Shown one piece after another: positions 10,178 through 20,374 of a stretch of 64,000 nucleotides of DNA. A model generated the notes under the pieces. The model saw only the letters and a list, made by a program, of their open reading frames with translations. It was not told the DNA's origin and ran no database searches. The translations under genes were made by a program, and so were the position numbers. Each line of letters begins with the position of its first letter. The first letter of the stretch is position 1. The stretch is from Brachionus manjavacas (taxonomy: Eukaryota; Rotifera; Eurotatoria; Ploima; Brachionidae): assembly GCA_019054805.1 (NCBI GenBank), contig JAHQIY010000002.1, positions 3,906,001 to 3,970,000 on the forward strand, read 5' to 3'.

Positions 10178-11172
10178 GGATGTTCTTTTTAAAATTGACT
10201 TTACTTTATAATAGACATTCCTTTTATCCTTTTTGACTCTTTACACTCAAAAAGAATGTTCTTTTTACTTTTCAATCAAAGTCTAAGTCTAAAATAGACG
10301 TACTTTTTATCCTTTCTGACTTTTTCTAGTCAAAAAGGATGTTCTTTTTGTACTTAATAAATTTCAAAGTAAGTTCTCCTTTAAAATAGACGTACTTTTT
10401 ATCCTTTCTGACTTTTTCTAGTCAAAAAGGATGTTCTTATTGTACTTTATAAATTTCAAAGTAAGTTCTCCTTTAAAATAGACGTACTTTTTATCCTTTC
10501 TGACTATTTCTAGTAAAAAGAATGTTCTTTTTATTTTTCAATCAAAGTCTAAGTCTAAAATAGACGTACTTTTTATCCTTTCTGACTTTTTCTAGTCAAA
10601 AAGGATGTTCTTTTTGTACTTAATAAATTTCAAAGTAAGTTCTCCTTTAAAATAGACGTACTTTTTATCCTTTCTGACTTTTTCTAGTCAAAAAGGATGT
10701 TCTTTTTGTACTTTATAAATTTCAAAGTAAGTTCTCCTTTAAAATAGACGTACTTTTTATCCTTTCTGACTTTTACTAGTCAAAAAGGATGTTCTTTTTG
10801 TACTTTATAAATTTCAAAGTAAGTTCTCCTTTAAAATAGAAGTACTTTTTATCCTTTCTGACTTTTTCTAGTCAAAAAGGATGTTCTTTTTGTACTTTAT
10901 AAATTTCAAAGTAAGTTCTCCTTTAAAATAGACGTACTTTTTATCCTTTCTGACTTTTTCTAGTCAAAAAGGATGTTCTTTTTGTACTTTATAAATTTCA
11001 AAGTAAGTTCTCCTTTAAAATAGACGTACTTTTTATCCTTTCTGACTTTTACTAGTCAAAAAGGATGTTCTTTTTGTACTTTATAAATTTCAAAGTAAGT
11101 TCTCCTTTAAAATAGACGTACTTTTTATCCTTTCTGACTTTTTCTAGTCAAAAAGGATGTTCTTTTTGTACA
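10178..11172 (+). repeat. 92-base tandem satellite, array A
   Basis: About ten units repeat with a period of 92 bases. The landmark ATTTCAAAGT occurs at 10361, 10453, 10627, 10719, 10811, 10903, 10995 and 11087, each 92 apart except for one variant, shorter unit between 10453 and 10627. Each unit contains TAGACGTACTTTTTATCC and a 13-base imperfect inverted repeat (ATCCTTTCTGACT / AGTCAAAAAGGAT), so every unit could form a hairpin. The leftmost units are more diverged and the right-hand ones nearly identical, typical of arrays homogenised by unequal exchange. There is no coding potential. Confidence 0.93.
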
Positions 11173-11348
11173 TTCTAGAATTTATTTTTTGTTTTGTTTT
11201 GAATAGAATTCCTTTTTTAAATTTTAATTAAAAATTTTTTATTAATTCTTTGTATAGAAAAGAGGTAATTTTTTTTCAATTGTATCTTTCCCTTAATTCA
11301 AAAAACCCGAATTCCCTAAAGCTCCTTTTATTTTTATCTTGTTTAAAC

Positions 11349-11447
11349 GAAAATAACCCTTTAATAAACCCTAATTTGACAAAGCTCTTGACGTCTCACG
11401 ACGTCAATCGCTCAGTCAAAATATGGTTTATTAAAGGGTTATTTTCC
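11349..11447. repeat. nested palindrome between the satellite arrays
   Basis: An outer inverted repeat of about 31 bases pairs 11349-11379 with 11416-11447, sharing AAAATAACCCTTTAATAAACC and its complement with few mismatches. Its 36-base loop contains a second perfect inverted repeat, TTGACGT / ACGTCAA, separated by six bases. GC content in the loop is clearly higher than in the surroundings. The structure sits between the two opposed satellite arrays. No ribozyme core or tRNA-like box was recognised. Confidence 0.8.
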
Positions 11448-11683
11448 TTTAACTTAAAAATCCCATTGAGAACTTTAATTTTTTTAATATATCTTTTACT
11501 AAATAAAAATTTCATTTTTTTCATAAGTTTGTGAGACTTTTTAAATTTTATTTATTTAATTTTAATATTAGTTTTGAATAATTATGTTCATCCAGAATTT
11601 TATAAACAAAGAAGAAATATCTTTTTCTATTCATGTGTTTTTGTATATGTTAGTATATGTTTGTTTGAAGTCTTTTCTAGACT

Positions 11684-11813
11684 TTTTATCTTTTCTGACT
11701 TTTAACACTCAAAAAGAATGTTCTTTTTGAACTTTTTATTTTTCAATCAAAGTCTTAGTCAAAAATAAACGTACTTTTTATCCTTTCTGACTTTTTCTAG
11801 TCAAAAAGGATGA
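11684..11813 (+). repeat. detached copies of the 92-base satellite, array A orientation
   Basis: About one and a half units in the same orientation as array A, with ATCCTTTCTGACTTTTTCTA followed by GTCAAAAAGGATG, after a gap of about 500 bases. At about 11811 the sequence switches directly into the opposite orientation, marking the inversion junction. Confidence 0.8.
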
Positions 11814-12500
11814 TAAAAAGGACGTCTTTTCAAAACTAAAGCAAAAATATAATTAATAAAAGTATAAAAAGAACATCCTTTTTTACAAAAAAAAACAAAA
11901 AGGATAAAAAGGACGTCTTTTCTAGACTAAAGCAAAAATATAATTTATAAAAGTATAAAAAGAACATCCTTTTTTACAGAAAAAAAAAAAAAAGGATAAA
12001 AAGGACGTCTTTTCTTGAATAAAGCAAAAATATAATTTATAAAAGTATAAAAAGAACATCCTTTTTTCCAGAAAAAACAAAAAGGATAAAAAGGACGTCT
12101 TTTCTTGAATAAAGCAAAAATATAATTTATAAAAGTATAAAAAGAACATCCTTTTTTACAGAAAAAAAACAAAAAGGATAAAAAGGACGTCTTTTCTTGA
12201 ATAAAGCAAAAATATAATTTATAAAAGTATAAAAAGAACATCCTTTTTTACAGAAAAAAAACAAAAAGGATAAAAAGGACGTCTTTTCTTGAATAAAGCA
12301 AAAATATAATTTATAAAAGTATAAAAAGAACATCCTTTTTTACAGAAAAAAAAAAAAAGGATAAAAAGGACGTCTTTTCTTGAATAAAGCAAAAATATAA
12401 TTTATAAAAGTATAAAAAGAACATCCTTTTTTACAGAAAAAAAACAAAAAGGATAAAAAGGACGTCTTTTCTTGAATAAAGCAAAAATATAATTTATAAA
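11811..12500 (-). repeat. 92-base tandem satellite, array B (opposite orientation)
   Basis: Eight units; GACGTCTTTT begins at 11821, 11912, 12004, 12094, 12186, 12278, 12369 and 12461, a period of 90-92. The unit shares its core with the reverse complement of array A (AAAAAGAACATCC and AGGATAAAAAG, then ACGTC), but the intervening part has turned into an A-rich run. Arrays A and B are therefore diverged inverted forms of one satellite. The overlapping open frames on the minus strand here only read the repeat and are not genes. Confidence 0.92.
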
Positions 12501-13040
12501 AAAAGACAAAAAGTACAATCATAGTTTTTTTGTTCTGGTTGTCAATAGATGTATTTTGAGAAAAAAATGAATTAAAGGTTTCAAATTTTAGAATTATCTT
12601 TACTTTTAAATCAATCAATTTTAAATAAAGAATAAAAAAAAATTAGGTCGAAAATTTTTTAAATTAGAATTCTTTTAAAATATAGATATTTATTTCAAAA
12701 GGTGATTTTATGTAAAACCTTTAAATAGAAAGATATATAGTCAAACGGGATAAAACCGTGAATTCTTTTATTTGATCGCTAATTAGTTGTGAGATTTATT
12801 TTTTTTTCGAAAAAAATATAAAATAATAAAAGAGAATATTGTCTTTGATTTAAAAAAACTTTATTTAAAATAAAAGAACGGTTCAGAAGTTATAGTTAAA
12901 ATAAAATAAGATCTTTCATTAACGTTTCAACGCTTACATTGGGGTATATCCGTGAAAAACATAAATTCAAGCAATTAAAATACAAAAATAGTATAAGAAA
13001 AAATATCAATTTAGAACACTTTTTTGAACAAAAAATTCCA

Positions 13041-13641
13041 TAGTTAAATCAAAGCCTCTTGGAAGGCATTTCCCACAAGAAATACATTTGTTTTGACTTT
13101 TCCAAATACTGTTTTATATTTGAAACAACTTTTTTGGTCGTTCAGTGGAGATATTTCAATTTCAGACTCTTCTTCATCTTCTTCATCACTGATTATTGTC
13201 ACTTTTTTCCTCTTTTTGTTCAGCTTTTTTGCCTCTTCATCTTCTAATTGTTTCAAAACTTGATTCTAAGTCAAAACTTCACCGTACTCTCTTTTAATCC
13301 TCCTTTTTTTTGTTGACGTTTTCTCTTTATTTGCTGAAATAGTGTTTTACAAAGTTTCTAATGCTAGCAAAATTAATACCATGACTCCAATCAGCTAATT
13401 GTTTGATCACTTCAACTTAAAGCGTTTCAAATTCTTTAGGGATCCATGGGGTAGCACCTTTACCATTTGCAGGTCTTTTATAATTTTCATTGATTCGATT
13501 GTTAAGTGTTGAACATGGAATGTTAAAGCGCACAGAAGCTTGATGTTTGTTTAATTTTTTAGCTTCAATTTCGGCAATGGCTATTTGTAAAGTTTCTTCA
13601 CTATAAGCTTTTTGGGTTTTTTGGAAGTTACTTCTCGGCAT
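13041..13641 (-). pseudogene. psq-domain transposase remnant lacking its DDE core
   Basis: The frame starts at the ATG complementary to 13639-13641 and gives 74 residues with a helix-turn-helix psq domain. Diagnostic parts are YSEETLQIAIAEIEAKKLNK, HQASVRFNIPCSTLNNRI and then GATPWIPKEFE. This resembles the N-terminal DNA-binding domain of pogo/Tigger/jerky-type transposases. After a stop, the following minus-strand sequence continues with ADWSHGINFASIRNFVKHYF, which fits the next segment of such transposases. It then passes straight to a Lys/Glu-rich C-terminal tail (13044-13256; EEAKKLNKKRKKV, then an acidic DEEDEEESEIE run). The entire DDE catalytic region is missing, so this is a deletion derivative. 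The acidic tail ends at the stop near 13044. Confidence 0.7.
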
Positions 13642-13644
13642 TTT

Positions 13645-13647
13645 ATT

Positions 13648-13678
<31 letters not shown>

Positions 13679-14020
13679 TTTGTTTTCTGTACCGAGCTAG
13701 AGCTCCTTCAGAATAAGTTAAAAATTAAAAAAATAAAATAAAAATGAAATAAAATAAAATAAAAATAAAATTAAAGTTAATAAAATAAGATAAAAAAAAA
13801 AAAAAAAAAAAAAGAATTAAAAAAAGTAAATAAGCTAAATAAATGAAAATTAAGAATATATAAAATTGGAAAAGATTGTTACATGTGGCTCATGTTTAAA
13901 TAGTTCAAGTTTCAGGAAAAAAAGAAGAAATAGTAAGGTAGCAATTACACAATGGAGTTGGGTAGTCAATATATCTTGATTCGAAACCTTCTTTGTATTC
14001 CTTCACCAGTCTTTTTAAAA
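13645..14020 (-). mobile_element. 5'-truncated LINE 3' end nested in the DNA transposon
   Basis: On the minus strand this reads the last ~40 codons of the LINE family seen at 50.4-52.2 kb (EYKEGFESRYIDYPTPLCN, then CYLTISSFF). The family's 3' UTR follows, with GAGCTCTAGCTCGGTACAG and an AAATA-type simple tail at 13645-13685. Insertion lies immediately 5' of the transposase start codon, so it post-dates the DNA transposon. It is a typical target-primed, 5'-truncated insertion. Confidence 0.85.
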
Positions 14021-14425
14021 AGTTTTTTTTTAAATATCAATCAAATAGAAAATTCACACTATTTATTGCAATAAATGAAATTAGCGGTTTAACCCCAATC
14101 CCATTTTTTTCTTAAACTTATTTTATTTTAAAATAACAGAAAATCGGTTAAGTTTTTGAATTTTTCAATAAGAAATTCGTAATCAGCATCAAAAAATGCT
14201 TATAACAGTGTTCTTTGTTCAAATTTTTACGAATTATCAAGAAAGTTTTTTTTTGGAATCGGGATTTTCTTTTAAGTAGCGAAGATTAGTCGTTTAAATG
14301 ATTAATTGGTCATTTTTATTAAAAAAGACGTTCTTTATATTCTTTTTTTTATTTAATAGAAAAATTTTTTTTCTAAGAAAAGTTATAGTCATTCGAAGAA
14401 GAATTCACGGTTTTACCCCATTAAC

Positions 14426-15579
14426 AGTTCAACCCTGAATTACTATACTAAAGTAATTAAACTAAAACTTGATATTGAATTTATTAAAACATAGGCTAAA
14501 AAATTTCAAGCATTTTAGCTATTCAAATATTTTGATATACTTTTATGTGGATTTTTTAGAGCTAACACAAATCGAATCGAAATTTCAAATTTGCCTCGTA
14601 GACTCAATAATATCAAAATTATTTGCCAAAATTAAATTTTAAAGGTTAAATTTATATAAATTTTATTTTATTTAAAAAAACAAATTGAATTCGAATTACG
14701 ATTAGAAAAAATTTAATTTTTCAAAAAATATTTGTTAAAAAACTTATAGAAATTTAATATTTACCAAAACTCTTGTTTGACAAAATTAAATAACCATTAT
14801 TTATAATTACCGTATATATTTTTTAGAAAGGTTATCTATCTAGAGTATTTAAATATTAAATCAAATTTTAAGAAGAAATTCTAAAATTTAAAATTTATTT
14901 TTTTATTTAACACTGATTAGAATAAGATTTGATTTAAATTTTCTGCTTTATTTTTCTATTAATGAGTCGTTCAATTAGACTCAGTAAAAATCCAACTGAG
15001 ACATTCTGTTCAATTTAAATTCTTGTATTGATTTTGAACTCATATAAAACATGTTATTCTTGTAAAACAATTCTACCATAATTTATAAATCAAATCAATA
15101 TAATCTAAATATATTCATAAATCTTGAGGCTAAATAATTAACTTGAAATACAATCTAGACCAAATATTTTGTTATCTTAATGGAAAATAAAAATTTTTCT
15201 CAAGTCTTTTGATTTGAATAATAAGTAAAGCCTTAATTTGATCTTTAAAAGAACATAAATATAAATGACAAAAACCAAAAAATTATCATTTTTTTAAAAT
15301 TTTATTTACAAAAATTTTTTTTGTAAAAAAGAAAACTTTTCAATTTGAAATTCTGATGAAATTTTAAAAAACACAATATTTTAATTTCATTAATTTAGAA
15401 AATTTTAATTATAGTTAGAAGCTGAAAATTTAAAAAATGAAAACCTTTTGAAAAAGATAACACAATGTTGATTTAATGTGATTCTATTAGGCTAATTATT
15501 AATCTATTTACACACTCACACACACATTCATAAGGAAGAATATTAAATGAAAAAATCTTGTACAATTTGTCCTGTAAAA
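14426..15579. other. non-coding spacer
   Basis: AT-rich sequence with a short CACACTCACACACACA tract near 15510-15527. No gene or shared repeat is seen. The 3' UTR of the EFHD2 homologue (minus strand) lies at its right end. Confidence 0.5.
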
Positions 15580-16251
15580 TTAATTAGAAAAAATGGATTT
15601 TTTTGCCATAAACTCATCTCTTTTTTTCTTTTTCATCTCTTCCATTCGGCGCCTTTCCTCTTGCTCTTCGCGAATTTCTCTTTCGAAATTATTCGAAAAC
15701 GATTGCTTCAGAGCTTGAGCCTCAAAAAACGATTTGGCCCCTTTGACTCCAGTCTCTGTCACGTCTATTTCCATCACTTGATCGTACAATTGCTGTAAAC
15801 CCGAGTCTTTAGTAAGCTCTCCATTTTTGGCTTTTCGGAATATCATCAAAAACTTGGAAAAAAATCAAAAACTAGCAATAAATAAACAACTAAATACTTC
15901 TTTAAAGTTAATTTTGTTATCTTTGTCCTCATCAACTTGTTTTATCATATCTTTTAGTCCCAAATGAGTCTGTGGGACCTGCAGTTTTTCCATCATAAAT
16001 TTCAATTCTTCCAGGTCCAATTTTTTGTCATTATTGAAATCATACCTTCGATTCAAGATTTTAATATTGATCAAATTAGGTTGAATTGATTACTTTTTGA
16101 ATGTTTTTTCAAGAGATTGGATGTCTTTGCGCGAAAACTCCTTGAATTCGGTATAGGGATTGAAGACCTTCATACACGGCTGAATGTTCTCGTCGCCCTC
16201 ATTTCTAGCCATTTGTTTCTCTAATTTGGCAGCAAGTTCGCTATCAGCCAT
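15580..16251 (-). CDS. EFHD2: EF-hand protein of the swiprosin (EFHD1/EFHD2) family, three exons
   Basis: On the minus strand the exons are 16251-16094, 16045-15898 and 15852-15580, giving 192 residues. The two introns are only 48 and 45 bases, both GT-AG, and the reading frame is restored at both. Residues ~50-70 read FKKYDFNNDKKLDLEELKFM (EF-hand 1, loop ligands D-x-N-x-D-x-K-x-D-x-x-E). QTHLGLKDMIKQ then precedes EF-hand 2, DEDKDNKINFKE. After these come FLMIFRKAKNGEL, the family signature GVKGAKSFFEAQ, and a C-terminal charged coiled coil (EREIREEQEERRRMEEMKKK). This order and the QTHLGLK and VKGAKSFFEA motifs are diagnostic of swiprosins, calcium-dependent actin-binding and bundling adaptors. 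The N-terminal disordered part is shorter than in vertebrate EFHD2. The start at 16251 gives a natural MADSELAAKL N-terminus. Confidence 0.93.
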
Positions 16252-19160
16252 GATTTTAGTTGTTTGTTTTTTTGTTCAGTTCTAAATTTGAAAAAAGAGT
16301 TTGTGTGAACACGCTTAGCTACTTTTAAAGTTCTGGTTTAATTACAAGAACCATATTGAAGTTAGAACTGCAATTCGATTGCTACAGTTTTAAGCTAAAT
16401 TTAAAGTTTGAAATTTCAATTTTCAAAAGCCATGAATGTATTTAATTCAAAGAGAAAAGTTCTATAATCATCACTGACTCTTGTCAGGCGACCAAATCGA
16501 AGCACATCTCTTTTCAAACTTAGATTTTTATTTTGTTTTTTCTAATAAATTAAATTAAAAAAAAAGAGTAAAATCTTTTATTGTCCGAGTTCCTCACACA
16601 ATTAACATAGTTAAGACTGTAATTTATTTCGAAAAGGAAATTCAATTGACTCGAGTATAGAGCAAACACGACCTGTTCAAATAATTCAAAGTGAAAATAA
16701 ACCTGCGTATTTTTTTTTGTCAAATAATTTAAAAAACCAAAATCTAGTTTGATGATTTTTTGTTTGGACAAATACGAAGGCTTAATTTCATTTTGTTTTA
16801 TCGGACTGAGAAATTATTTTTTAAGCCAGCTTTTGTTTTGTTGGATTAGGCGGGCTAGATATCAAATTTAAGATATACTGAAACTTTTCTTTCTTATCTT
16901 AAATTCTATTCCATATTCAAGAAGAGATAAAAATCGAATTTATGTTCCAATGCATAAATTTGCATTTGAACTCTCGATCATTTAGGCCCACTAATTGGCA
17001 AATATTAACACTCGACTTTAATAAAATTAAATGGTTGAGAAAAAAGTTTGGTTAGGACAGAGAAGCCAAAATAAGCCCCTAAACCAACAATGATTTTTGA
17101 GTTTTGTTAATTAAAATCTTATTATTTTATAAATCTTTTTGTTCGGGCTTAATCACTGCATGTTTTTCTAAATAAATCGATAGACCATATTCATTAGAAA
17201 GTTCAATCTATTGAAACTAGTAAAATCACTTGCCTGCCTTGCTTTGGATTTATTTTGCTAAAATATTCCAGCTTTCTATCAAAAATTCATAAATATGCTC
17301 CGAAATCTCGAAAATAAATAAACAATTCTATCATTCCCAGCAAGTCTTTTGCATGCTATTCATCACAAATCAAATTTGATAAAAACAAGATTTTTATAGT
17401 CGAATCGGTCCCGGTACCGTTTAGATAAATGATAAATGGCCATAATTTTTTTTATCAAAATAACCTCTATGGTTTTAATTAATTCGCAAATGGTAGCATA
17501 GTTTCAAGAGCCTACCATCTTAAAAAAAAGTTTTTGAATGCTTTGAAAACTTGTTTATTAAAGAATTCTAATTAGTTTGATATTCACCCAATTTTGGCTT
17601 GAACAACTTAGACTAATAAAACCCGAAGTAGCTTTTAAGTAAAAATAAGATTCGAAAATCTATGGACCTTTTGGGAAAATTTTTGATTATTGCTCAAACA
17701 TCAAACACAAAAACAAAAACTTTTAAATTATACAATTTGTAGAGAAAAATATTCTAGCTTAAATATATTCATTCGAATTATTAACTAATACAAAAACAAA
17801 AGCCAAACATGCTTTTTTCTAAGTTTAAAAACCGGTATCTTAGTTTTTAAACGTGCATTTAAATATTATGATTCTTAAGTAATTTTGATCAAAAAGCCTT
17901 TTGTATTGTTAGCTTTTTTCGTAATAGTAAATTTTCTTCCAAAATTGGAGTCCTTGTTTTTTTATGACATAACCTGGAAACTAAAATATCAACACAGTTT
18001 GACATTCTGAATCCGTGGGCTTCGTCAAGGCTTTTTCTTTGCCAATTTTGCCACATAGGGTCGATTTGTAGTCAAGTATTAATATTAATTAATTTCAAGG
18101 ATTAATATATACCGACTTAAGACCTTTATATCTATGTTTACGTTTGATCAAAAAATTTTATATCAAACAAAAAATAAAAATAGTAATAAATAAATAAATA
18201 GACTTTTCTGATTACTTTTAAATCCTTTTTAGAAAAGACCACTGGAAATTATTTTCTTTTCTTTAGATATTTAAAGCTCAAGTGTTCTAATCTATTCTAA
18301 TTTTTCTAAATTCTAAAAAAGACCAAATAAAAACTTGATAAAAAATCTCAACTAGTTTAACTAATTGAAAAAAGTGCAGCCGACTAAAATATTTCAAAAA
18401 AAAATCATAAAATCAACAATATAGAATGAACTTTTAAATATTTTTTAAAATTTAAAGTTAACGGCTGTACAAAATTAACTTTAATGGAAAAATAAAAATA
18501 TTATTTTAGCACAAATTTAAAAAAAATGAAAAAATTTAGATTTGACTCCATTTATAAATTCTATGGCAATATTTAGCCTAATATTTTGATTAAAAATTTT
18601 GCACCTAAGAGTAATAAATTGTTGATTTTTGATCTAAAAAAAGTTTGACTTATTTAAAATAATGATCATTACAACCAAAGGTTGCATTCAATCAGTCATG
18701 AAAATATGTCTTGGATTTCAGTGACCTTGGATGAAGATTTTTAATTAGAATTTGGGGCTCATTGTTTTTTTTAATTTGCTTGTTATTTCAATCGATTCAA
18801 GAAAAAAATGAATTTTTTTGTGCAACAAAAGTAAAATCATAAAATTTAAAATTTTTTTTAAATGAGAAAATGTCATGCGATTAATTTCTTTAAGGCATAG
18901 GAAAAAGATTAGCTGTTTGATTTAGAAGATTTTTTGGCCAAAGATGTCCTCGGCTTGAAAGCAACATTTTTGAAAATTATGCATAAGACAATTTAAGGAG
19001 CAAAAATTGAAAAAAAATTTAAAAATTTCATGAAATAAAATTAATAAATACGCGTTGCGTAGACATTCGAAAGAGAGATATGTATTATTTCTACAAAGAA
19101 AAATTGCAATCAAAAACCTTTAATTTTGAAATTAAATTTCTACTTAAATTTTAATTTTGA
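16252..19160. other. long non-coding interval
   Basis: About 2.9 kb with no convincing coding exon, RNA gene or recognisable element. Its left end must hold the EFHD2 promoter (minus strand), its right end the promoter of the 19.2 kb gene. The sequence is slightly less AT-rich around 16.3-17.5 kb, which may be regulatory, but no motif can be named. Confidence 0.5.
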
Positions 19161-19955
19161 ATGGATCAGCCGAGTAATCAACGAGCTACAAGATCAATGG
19201 TAAGCATTCAGAGAATTGAAGCAAGTACATCACCCAAGGAAACTGATCAAGTCACAGCTCGCGCTTCGAGCGTCAACTTACAGCCTTATAAAAAATTAAA
19301 TTTTGATTTTAACTTTTTACTAAAATTAATGAACAAAAGAAAACTTCACTTGCCATGTCCTCAGTGTAAGGCTCTTGTAGTTAATATGACAGATCATTTG
19401 ACCAAGACCCATTTCGTTAAAAATATAAATGAACGACGTAATCTAATCGACTCTGTTCGTAATGAATATATTCTAAATGAAGAAGGTGTCCACAAGTTAC
19501 TCGAATTTAACAAGAATTTGAAAAATATAATTTTTCCAAGTAAAGAAGAAACTTTTGAAGATGAATTTAACTTGTCTGCCATTGAGGAATTGAAGGAAGA
19601 TGAAATTTTAGCAGCTGAGGAAGAAAATGAGCTAAGTGCCAATGAATGGGAAAATTCGGACAGTTCTCGATCTTTTAAAAAGAGAAAATTAAGCAAACCA
19701 GTTAAAAAGCCTTATGTTGAAGTCGAGCATTTGGATGAACCAGATGCACCTGAGTGTAGTAGCACTTTTTATTTTGAAGACAATAGAGAAGTTCATAAAA
19801 AACTGGCATCCATCGAAAATCAATTAAACGAAGTATTGAAAAAATTGAATTCTTTTACCAATGATGTGAATAATAAAATAACTGAGTTAAATGATCAATT
19901 GAAAAACACGTCAAGCGTTTTGAATTTAATTAAAGAAAAGATTTTTAAAGAGTAA
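19161..19955 (+). CDS. C2H2-like zinc finger and coiled-coil protein, unknown family
   Basis: A single-exon frame of 264 residues. Residues 66-84 form one C2H2-type finger, C66-x2-C69-x9-H79-x4-H84 (CPQCKALVVNMTDHLTKTHF). The segment before it is Ser/Thr-rich and probably disordered. Residues ~130-165 are strongly acidic (EEETFEDEF, then ELKEDEILAAEEENE), followed by a basic cluster, FKKRKLSKPVKK (~172-183), which looks like a nuclear localisation signal. The last ~55 residues (ASIENQLNEVLKKLNSFTND onward) have heptad spacing and should form a coiled coil, probably for oligomerisation. An AATAAA lies at 19983-19988. The layout suggests a nuclear DNA- or RNA-binding protein, but I recognise no orthologue. 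It may be lineage-specific or derived from a domesticated mobile element. Confidence 0.75.
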   Translation: MDQPSNQRATRSMVSIQRIEASTSPKETDQVTARASSVNLQPYKKLNFDFNFLLKLMNKRKLHLPCPQCKALVVNMTDHLTKTHFVKNINERRNLIDSVRNEYILNEEGVHKLLEFNKNLKNIIFPSKEETFEDEFNLSAIEELKEDEILAAEEENELSANEWENSDSSRSFKKRKLSKPVKKPYVEVEHLDEPDAPECSSTFYFEDNREVHKKLASIENQLNEVLKKLNSFTNDVNNKITELNDQLKNTSSVLNLIKEKIFKE

Positions 19956-20374
19956 TTGTTTAAGTTTAGTATTTTTATTTTGAATAAAAAATTTCCATGT
20001 TTTTCTTTCTTGTTTTTAGCTTGTTGCTTTTGTATAATTTTTAAAGATTTTTCAAATTTACTGAATAAATTAAGTTCTATTGAAATTTTTGATTATTGTT
20101 TAATTTAAACTTATTTTTGTTATAATAGAAAAATCAAATTAAAGTGAGATAATTTGCAGATTTTTATTTTATTTTAAAATTTAAGAATTATCTAATCAGA
20201 TGTTGCCACATTAAATTGAATCTACGATTTATTTTTATTTTAGACTACATAAACGGTGATAAACCAGCTTTCATTTTATCTTTTTCACGAAACAAAATCT
20301 CTTGATTGTAGAATATAGAGAAAATTCAATAAAATCTTTCCACGGTAACAAAATTATTAAAAATTAATTTTTTA
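19956..20374. other. convergent 3' intergenic region
   Basis: Short AT-rich spacer between the convergent zinc-finger gene (+) and METTL5 (-). It contains the polyadenylation sites of both; the METTL5 AATAAA overlaps its stop codon. Nothing else is seen. Confidence 0.5.

Larger units (their letters stand above)
12735..14425 (-). mobile_element. internally deleted psq/pogo-type DNA transposon
   Basis: The ends are inverted repeats of about 22 bases: GGATAAAACCGTGAATTCTT at about 12748-12767, and its near complement AAGAATTCACGGTTTTACCC at about 14399-14418. A second weaker pair of the same motif lies inside: TTGGGGTATATCCGTGAA at about 12939, and the complement of ATTGGGGTTAAACCG at about 14083. 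Each end therefore carries two copies of a likely transposase-binding motif. Between them is a transposase remnant (minus strand) and a nested LINE 3' fragment. The catalytic DDE core is absent, so the copy is non-autonomous. A target duplication was not resolved. Confidence 0.68.

Noticed and set aside
10178-11172. CRISPR-like array of direct repeats
   Set aside because: Units are contiguous 92-base tandem copies with no unique spacers, in a eukaryotic genome. It is a satellite.
11922-12618. Four overlapping minus-strand open frames with repeated FFLYFYKLYFCFIQEKTSF-type sequence
   Set aside because: They only translate the 92-base satellite; the repeat length is not a multiple of three, so the same text appears in shifting frames. 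No start context or homology.
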